DNA of 9,647 nt from Phocaeicola sp. (GTDB lineage Bacteria; Bacteroidota; Bacteroidia; Bacteroidales; Bacteroidaceae): NCBI GenBank assembly GCA_020026175.1, contig JAHHQV010000074.1, positions 1-9,647 of the forward strand, written 5' to 3'. The translations under genes and the position numbers were made by a program. The notes under the pieces were generated by a model. It did no database searches. It was not told the DNA's origin and was given only the letters and a program-made list of their open reading frames with translations. This document shows positions 5,797-9,647 of the stretch, piece by piece. The first letter of the stretch is position 1. Each line of letters begins with the position of its first letter.

Positions 5797-6645
5797 TTAT
5801 CTTACCTGAATTACAAGGTATCTTGATATGCTCCAGAAGCTTTCAGGGTTTGTCACTTCTAGTACGTACTGTCCTTTGTCGTCTTTTTCAAGTTTGTAAG
5901 AACCTTTAGGATGAGTAGTCAGCAGTTCGGCGCGTTTTGAGTATAGTTTTACGATTTTATCTTTACGTATATCTATTTCTGTAAAATAATCCTTGTTGAA
6001 GTCATTGTCTTTTAAAATGTTGCTGCCTTTAAGGATTTTCTGATCTTTAAGTTCGCTTTTAGTTCCGAAAACATACCATGCAGTGTTGAGAGCCTTGTCT
6101 TGGGCTGCAACAGTTTTTGATTTTTCGTCGTTTTCTATAGAAAGCTGATCTACATTCTTTGTCAAATCGGTTACTGCTTCATCGAGTTCTGCAATACGTA
6201 TATTCTTCGAAGCCAACTCGGTTTGTAGGGTTTCGATTTGCTGTTGTTTTGCCGCCAGCTCTGCAGTAAGGCTTTCTAATGCTTTCTTGAGGTTTGCGCT
6301 ATTGTGCTTGCTGTTTTGCAGTTGTTTTTCAAGTTCGGCTATGCGTTGTTTGTTTTCTTTTAATTTTTCGCTGATAAACTTAATGTCTTCTTTTATTTTG
6401 TTGGCAGAAGATTTACTTTCCATTGCACCGTTTAGGTTGACTCTGTTTTCAGCTTCATTTATTTCACGGATACCTTCTTGGATTTCATTGAATGCTCCCA
6501 TGATGTCATCCAATTCCGTGTTTCGGTTGGACAGTTCTAGCATTAAGGAATCATTCTGCGCTTGTAGCGCATCTTTTTTGCCGGTGTTGTTGCATGATGC
6601 CAGGATTGTGGCAAAACACATCGAAAATAATGCTACTTTTTTCAT
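5797..6645 (-). CDS. Coiled-coil lipoprotein, Cbp1-family collagen-binding adhesin-like
   Basis: A 282-residue protein with a lipoprotein signal (MKKVALFSMCFATILASC, lipobox LAS-C18), so likely anchored in the outer or inner membrane. Residues about 26-185 are a long coiled coil (heptad-rich stretches such as RIAELEKQLQ, LTAELAAKQQQIETLQTELA). A small globular C-terminal domain (about 188-282) begins NTAWYVFGTKSELKD. This layout matches a conserved Bacteroides family in which the B. fragilis member Cbp1 is reported to bind collagen; that link is from memory, and many members may have other, perhaps structural, roles. D32-S33-L34 fits the Bacteroides O-glycosylation motif D-(S/T)-(A/I/L/V/M/T). 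It starts 6 nt after the rsmI stop and is probably co-transcribed; the long hairpin at 5670-5752 should end the mRNA. Confidence 0.75.
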   Translation of the reverse strand: MKKVALFSMCFATILASCNNTGKKDALQAQNDSLMLELSNRNTELDDIMGAFNEIQEGIREINEAENRVNLNGAMESKSSANKIKEDIKFISEKLKENKQRIAELEKQLQNSKHNSANLKKALESLTAELAAKQQQIETLQTELASKNIRIAELDEAVTDLTKNVDQLSIENDEKSKTVAAQDKALNTAWYVFGTKSELKDQKILKGSNILKDNDFNKDYFTEIDIRKDKIVKLYSKRAELLTTHPKGSYKLEKDDKGQYVLEVTNPESFWSISRYLVIQVR

Positions 6646-6651
6646 AATTAT

Positions 6652-7347
6652 TTACTGTTTAGAATTATTCTTTTGTTCTTCCTTACCTTCCAGGATGATT
6701 ACTATTTCACCTCGTGGTTCAGTTTTTGTGAAAAGTTCTATTACTTCTTTAAGGGTTCCCCTTACGCTTTCTTCATGAATTTTTGAAATTTCTCTACATA
6801 CTGATACCTGGCGTGTCGGGCCGAATGTTTCGGCAAATTGTGTCAGAGTCTTTACCAGTCTGTATGGAGATTCGTAAAATATCATTGTCCTGCTTTCTTC
6901 GGCCAGTGAATTGAGCCGTGTCATTCTGCCTTTTTTTTGTGGAAGAAAGCCTTCAAAACAGAATCTTTCGTTTGGTAGACCTGAGGATACTATAGCTGGT
7001 ACAAAAGCTGTTGCTCCTGGCAGGCATTGTACTTCTATGTCGTTCTTAACACATTCTCTTACGATAAGGAATCCAGGATCGGATATAGCAGGAGTGCCTG
7101 CATCTGAAATTAAGGCTACGGTTTCTCCGGCTTTGATGCGTGAGACTATTCCTTCAACTGTTTTATGCTCGTTGAACTTGTGGTGAGACTGCATGGCATT
7201 TTTTATTTCAAAATGTTTTAGAAGTATGCCTGATGTTCTTGTATCTTCGGCCAGAATCAAGTCAGCCTCTTTCAGGATGCGTATAGCCCTAAAAGTCATG
7301 TCTTCAAGATTTCCTACTGGAGTAGGAACTACATATAGTTTTCCCAT
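6652..7347 (-). CDS. rsmI: 16S rRNA (cytidine(1402)-2'-O)-methyltransferase
   Basis: Cytosolic SAM-dependent enzyme that methylates the 2'-O of C1402 in the decoding centre of 16S rRNA. The 231 residues match the shorter Bacteroidetes form; E. coli RsmI is longer at the C-terminus. TP-methylase fold motifs: LYVVPTPVGNLEDMTFRAI (4-22), LILAEDTRTSGILLKHF (30-46), ALISDAGTPAISDPG (78-92), CLPGATAFVPAIVSSGL (108-124), FEGFLPQKKGR (131-141), IFYESPYRL (156-164) and a closing GEIVIILEG (213-221). ATG at 7347 fits the conserved N-terminus. A -7 box at 7381-7374 gives a short leader of about 20 nt. The coiled-coil lipoprotein gene follows 6 nt later, an odd functional pairing that may only reflect gene packing. 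Confidence 0.95.
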   Translation of the reverse strand: MGKLYVVPTPVGNLEDMTFRAIRILKEADLILAEDTRTSGILLKHFEIKNAMQSHHKFNEHKTVEGIVSRIKAGETVALISDAGTPAISDPGFLIVRECVKNDIEVQCLPGATAFVPAIVSSGLPNERFCFEGFLPQKKGRMTRLNSLAEESRTMIFYESPYRLVKTLTQFAETFGPTRQVSVCREISKIHEESVRGTLKEVIELFTKTEPRGEIVIILEGKEEQKNNSKQ

Positions 7348-7373
7348 TTTTATACTTTAGAAATCAATAATAG

Positions 7374-7381
7374 CAAAGGTA
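7374..7381 (-). promoter_or_regulatory. -7 element of the rsmI promoter
   Basis: On the minus strand this reads TACCTTTG, identical to the -7 boxes of both tRNA genes here. No TTTG is found at the expected -33 spacing (plus-strand 7401-7405), so the promoter is weaker or needs help. The element ends 26 bp before the rsmI ATG. Confidence 0.6.
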
Positions 7382-7408
7382 AAAAGATTTTGTTATCGGT
7401 GAAGTAAT

Positions 7409-7427
7409 TCTGTTAATATTTAACAGA
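7409..7427. promoter_or_regulatory. Perfect 19-bp palindrome between divergent genes, operator candidate
   Basis: TCTGTTAA (7409-7416), TAT, TTAACAGA (7420-7427) is an exact inverted repeat with 8-bp arms. It lies just upstream of the -33 area of rsmI and about 80 bp upstream of the perM-like -7 box. The form fits a site for a dimeric regulator; no regulator is known from this window. Confidence 0.4.
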
Positions 7428-7506
7428 TGTTGTATGTTTATGAACTCCTTAATATCAATATTTTTAATTTTGAGGTCAAAACGTAAGGTTTTATCAATAG
7501 GATTTG

Positions 7507-7514
7507 TATTTTTG
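7507..7514 (+). promoter_or_regulatory. -7 element for the PerM/AI-2E family gene
   Basis: TATTTTTG matches TAnnTTTG and lies 18 bp before the first ATG (7533) and 27 bp before a second in-frame ATG (7542). There is no exact TTTG at the -33 spacing. Confidence 0.5.
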
Positions 7515-7532
7515 CATATATTCTTTTAAAAA

Positions 7533-8657
7533 ATGAGAGTCATGGAAAATCAAAAGAAAATAACGTTCGACAGTTTTATCAGAGATGCTATTGGTTTGGC
7601 TATATTTATAGGGATACTTTATTTGTTGGATAAGTTAAGCGGGGTGTTGCTTCCTTTCTTTGTTGCATGGATCATAGCATATTTGCTGTATCCTATGGTG
7701 CAGTTTTTTCATGATAAGCTGAGGATTAAAAGTAGGGCTTTGGCGATATTTGCATCAATGCTTACTATTGTGATAGTGGTGTCTTTGGGTTTTATGGCTT
7801 TTGTTCCATCTATGATTGAAGAATGTGCCAAATTGAAGTCTCTTATAGAAATTTATTTTGCTGATGGTGGTAGATTTACTTCTATACCTAAGGATATAAC
7901 TGATTTTATTCATGACAATATCGATTGGAATTGGATTCAGGAAAACTTGAATTCTGAAAATATTATAGATACTTTAAAAGGTTTGTTGCCTAAGATGTGG
8001 ACTATAATATCTACCTCATATAATATAATTCTTGCTATATTTACAGCATTTATAGTTCTGCTTTATTTGTTTTTTATTCTTCTTGATTATGAAGAGATAG
8101 CAAAAGGTTGGATAAATCTTATTCCTGTAAAGCATAAGGATAATATCGTTATGATAGTGGAGGATGTAAAGGAGGGTATGAACAGGTATTTCAGAGGCCA
8201 GTTTTTTGTTGCTTTTTGTGTGGGCGTACTTTTTAGTATAGGATTTCTTATAATAGACTTTCCTTTGGCTATTGGCTTGGGATTGTTCATTGGTTTGCTT
8301 AATGTCGTTCCGTATCTACAGATAATAGGTTTTATTCCAACAGTTTTTCTGGCTTTGCTTAAGGCTGCTGATACAGGTGAAAACTTTTGGGTTGTATTGG
8401 GGCTTGCCATTTTGGTGTTCTGCGTAGTGCAGGCTATTCAGGATATGTTTCTTGTTCCTAAAATAATGGGAAAGATAACAGGGCTTAATCCTGCTATTAT
8501 ATTATTGTCTTTGTCGGTATGGGGTTCTTTGATGGGCATGCTTGGTATGATAATAGCACTTCCATGTACGACATTGCTACTTTCGTATTATCAGAGGTAT
8601 ATAAAGAAAAAAGATATGGATTTTATTAGTGGCGAAAAAGGTGTTGATAATCAGTAA
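7533..8657 (+). CDS. AI-2E/PerM family inner membrane transporter
   Basis: A 374-residue polytopic membrane protein. Hydrophobic segments lie at about 18-35, 38-56, 67-92, 163-186, 224-241, 244-275, 284-302 and 320-351, with a soluble stretch (about 93-160) between the third and fourth, as usual for the family. Signature pieces are LLPFFVAWIIAYLLYPMVQF (39-58), FFILLDYEEIAKGWINLIP (180-198), GLLNVVPYLQIIGFIP (254-269) and LVPKIMGKITGLNPAIILLSL (307-327). Family members are named for autoinducer-2 export (TqsA) or sodium/proton antiport, but most, this one included, have no proven substrate. The second ATG at 7542 (MENQKK) has a purine-rich GAGAG just before it and may be the true start. The gene stands alone, divergent from rsmI, followed by the tRNA-Lys promoter without a clear terminator of its own. 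Confidence 0.9.
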   Translation: MRVMENQKKITFDSFIRDAIGLAIFIGILYLLDKLSGVLLPFFVAWIIAYLLYPMVQFFHDKLRIKSRALAIFASMLTIVIVVSLGFMAFVPSMIEECAKLKSLIEIYFADGGRFTSIPKDITDFIHDNIDWNWIQENLNSENIIDTLKGLLPKMWTIISTSYNIILAIFTAFIVLLYLFFILLDYEEIAKGWINLIPVKHKDNIVMIVEDVKEGMNRYFRGQFFVAFCVGVLFSIGFLIIDFPLAIGLGLFIGLLNVVPYLQIIGFIPTVFLALLKAADTGENFWVVLGLAILVFCVVQAIQDMFLVPKIMGKITGLNPAIILLSLSVWGSLMGMLGMIIALPCTTLLLSYYQRYIKKKDMDFISGEKGVDNQ

Positions 8658-8701
8658 GTTATAAGGTGAACGATTTTTTTTATAAAAAAGTCCTCAAATA
8701 T

Positions 8702-8732
8702 TTTGCAGGAATGGATAAAAGTACTACCTTTG
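8702..8732 (+). promoter_or_regulatory. tRNA-Lys promoter
   Basis: A -33 TTTG (8702-8705), a 19-bp spacer and a -7 TACCTTTG (8725-8732). The following leader, CGCAATCGGG (8737-8746), is shared with the tRNA-Glu leader. Confidence 0.75.
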
Positions 8733-8773
8733 CACTCGCAATCGGGGAAATAACCGAGGTAAACAAAAGGATT

Positions 8774-8846
8774 GATTCGCTAGCTCAGCAGGTAGAGCAC
8801 AACACTTTTAATGTTGGGGTCCTGGGTTCGAGCCCCAGGCGGATCA
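8774..8846 (+). tRNA. tRNA-Lys (anticodon TTT)
   Basis: Acceptor GATTCGC (8774-8780) pairs with GCGGATC (8839-8845) with one G-U pair, and A8846 is the discriminator. The anticodon stem is CAACA/TGTTG (8800-8804, 8812-8816) around loop CTTTTAA, with TTT at 8807-8809. The T arm is CTGGG-TTCGAGC-CCCAG (8822-8838). CCA is not encoded. Its 3' end is a plausible attachment site for the element whose recombinase starts about 245 nt downstream. Confidence 0.96.
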
Positions 8847-8870
8847 CTCAAACAAAAAGCAAAACAACGA

Positions 8871-8905
8871 AAACCGCTGATAATCAATCATTATCAGCGG
8901 TTTTT
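8871..8905 (+). terminator. Strong intrinsic terminator after tRNA-Lys
   Basis: AAACCGCTGATAAT (8871-8884) and ATTATCAGCGGTTT (8890-8903) are perfect 14-bp arms with a 5-nt loop. A T-rich tail runs to about 8911. It is 24 nt after the tRNA. If the element entered at the tRNA 3' end, this terminator could belong to the element. Confidence 0.85.
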
Positions 8906-8954
8906 CTTTTTATCCATACTGCAAATTGAAGCAGAATACCGCATCTTACTGGAG

Positions 8955-9016
8955 GTGAAATAGGTGGACTTAATTTCCACATAAAAACAAGTCCACCCGA
9001 TTGGATTATATTTCAC
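8955..9016. repeat. Nested inverted repeats between tRNA-Lys and the recombinase gene
   Basis: Inner arms GGTGGACTT (8963-8971) and AAGTCCACC (8989-8997) are perfect 9-bp repeats around 17 nt. Outer arms GTGAAATA (8955-8962) and TATTTCAC (9009-9016) are perfect 8-bp repeats. The arms touch on the left but are 11 nt apart on the right. There is no T run, so a terminator is unlikely. Position next to an integrase suggests recombinase or excisionase binding sites, or control of the integrase gene. Nothing else is seen in 8912-9057. Confidence 0.5.
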
Positions 9017-9090
9017 TGATTCTCTGCGTTTTGCATAAAACAAACTCTTTTCAAAACATGTATTTTTACACCATCAAAAAAAAGAAGAGT

Positions 9091-9647
9091 ATGGCAATGC
9101 AAAGAAACTATTTTACGGTATTGTTTTTCCTGAAGAAATCAAAGCTGCTTAAAAATGGAGAAGCACCAATCTGTATGCGTATCACAATAAACGGGAAACG
9201 TGCAGAGGTACAAATCAAGCGAAGTATAGATGTTACAAAATGGAATACGCAAAAAGAATGCGCGATTGGCAGGGAAAAGAAGTATCAAGAAATAAACCAC
9301 TATCTTGATACGATAAGAACTAAAATCCTTCAAATTCACCGTGAACTTGAGCAGGACGGTAAACCTATTACAGCAGATATTATAAAAAATATCTATTATG
9401 GAGAACACTCTACTCCCAAAATGCTGCTTGAAGTATTCCGGAAACACAATTCGGAATATCGGGAATTAATGAACAAGGAATATGCCGAAGGTACTGTACT
9501 TCGATACGAACGTACAGCAAGATATTTGAAGGAGTTTATCAGTGAACAGTATAAACAGGCTGATATTCCATTAAAATCAATCAACTATGAATTTATCCTA
9601 ATTTCCGCAAATCATCTTGACTCTCGTGTTATAAAATGGATATTTTG
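9091..9647 (+). CDS. Tyrosine recombinase/integrase of a Bacteroidales mobile element, N-terminal part
   Basis: 185 codons are visible and the frame is open to the window edge. The opening MAMQRNYFTVLFFLKKSKL plus KNGEAPICMRITINGKRAEV is the arm-DNA-binding domain (about 1-95) of the Bacteroides conjugative-transposon integrases. A SAM-like core-binding region begins near 110 (LLEVFRKHNSEYRELMNKEY, GTVLRYERTARYLKEFI). The catalytic domain with R-H-R-Y would lie beyond the window. I chose ATG 9091 after AAGAAGAG; ATG 9058 is in frame and would add 11 residues. From about residue 170 (after INYEFI) the sequence reads LISANHLDSRVIKWIF, which does not resemble the family in any frame, so the gene may be interrupted there. 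Proximity to tRNA-Lys fits integration at the tRNA. Confidence 0.85.
   Translation, partial: MAMQRNYFTVLFFLKKSKLLKNGEAPICMRITINGKRAEVQIKRSIDVTKWNTQKECAIGREKKYQEINHYLDTIRTKILQIHRELEQDGKPITADIIKNIYYGEHSTPKMLLEVFRKHNSEYRELMNKEYAEGTVLRYERTARYLKEFISEQYKQADIPLKSINYEFILISANHLDSRVIKWIF

Larger units (their letters stand above)
8839..9647 (+). mobile_element. Left edge of a probable integrative element at tRNA-Lys
   Basis: A tRNA gene followed at about 245 nt by an integrase gene reading away from it is the usual layout of an integrated conjugative or mobilisable element. The left border is assumed at the tRNA 3' end. The second copy of the repeat would be outside the window, so the border and the element type are inferred. 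Confidence 0.45.

Noticed and set aside
6287..6778. A 163-codon plus-strand frame rich in S, F and L
   Set aside because: It is the reverse of the coiled-coil lipoprotein and the rsmI 3' end; no ribosome-binding site or family trait.
8666..8929. An 87-codon open frame on the plus strand
   Set aside because: It reads through the tRNA-Lys gene and its terminator; the DSLAQQVEHNTFNVGVLGSSP-like peptide is a well-known product of translating a tRNA.
1..9647. CRISPR array, SusC/SusD glycan locus or toxin-antitoxin pair
   Set aside because: No regularly spaced repeats are seen, the receptor has no SusD neighbour, and no gene pair has toxin-antitoxin features.

Overview
The window looks like chromosomal DNA from a gut-type Bacteroidales bacterium (Bacteroides, Phocaeicola or close relatives), with the edge of an integrated mobile element at the right end. 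Support: promoters of the Bacteroidetes type (TTTG, about 19-20 bp, TAnnTTTG) instead of TTGACA/TATAAT, AT-rich DNA, a six-bladed beta-propeller protein, a TonB receptor with a carboxypeptidase-like N-terminal domain, a Bacteroides coiled-coil lipoprotein family, and a conjugative-transposon-type tyrosine recombinase. The species cannot be read from the sequence.

Left part (1-1640). The C-terminal end of a beta-propeller protein enters from the left. Its frame seems to be broken, or shifted, at a T6 tract that forms the heptamer T TTT TTA. A complete butyrate kinase gene (buk) follows behind a perfect 7-bp hairpin. No phosphate butyryltransferase gene lies directly beside it.

Metal cluster (1729-4998). 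A textbook Bacteroidetes promoter sits so close to the start codon that the mRNA is probably leaderless. It drives a secreted 144-residue protein with 11 cysteines. Next come a terminator-like hairpin, a TAGCTATA repeat pair, a TonB-dependent receptor with a CxxxCC motif in its plug, and a small secreted heavy-metal-binding (HMA) protein with MECGNC. I read these together as a copper or other soft-metal uptake or handling system of the cell envelope; the metal is inferred. This is the most promising part of the window for new biology.

Translation and housekeeping (5078-8657). tRNA-Glu(TTC) and rpsT lie in one likely transcript, with two hairpins between promoter and tRNA. rpsT has its own terminator, followed by a hairpin of about 83 nt with a 36-bp stem that separates it from the converging minus-strand pair rsmI and coiled-coil lipoprotein. 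A divergent promoter region with a 19-bp palindrome separates rsmI from a PerM/AI-2E family membrane protein.

Right part (8702-9647). tRNA-Lys(TTT) has a promoter and leader nearly identical to those of tRNA-Glu and is followed by a strong terminator. Then come nested inverted repeats and a tyrosine recombinase gene reading out of the window. This is the usual layout of an element integrated at a tRNA 3' end. The last ~50 bases of the recombinase no longer resemble the family, which may mark a disruption or an assembly edge.
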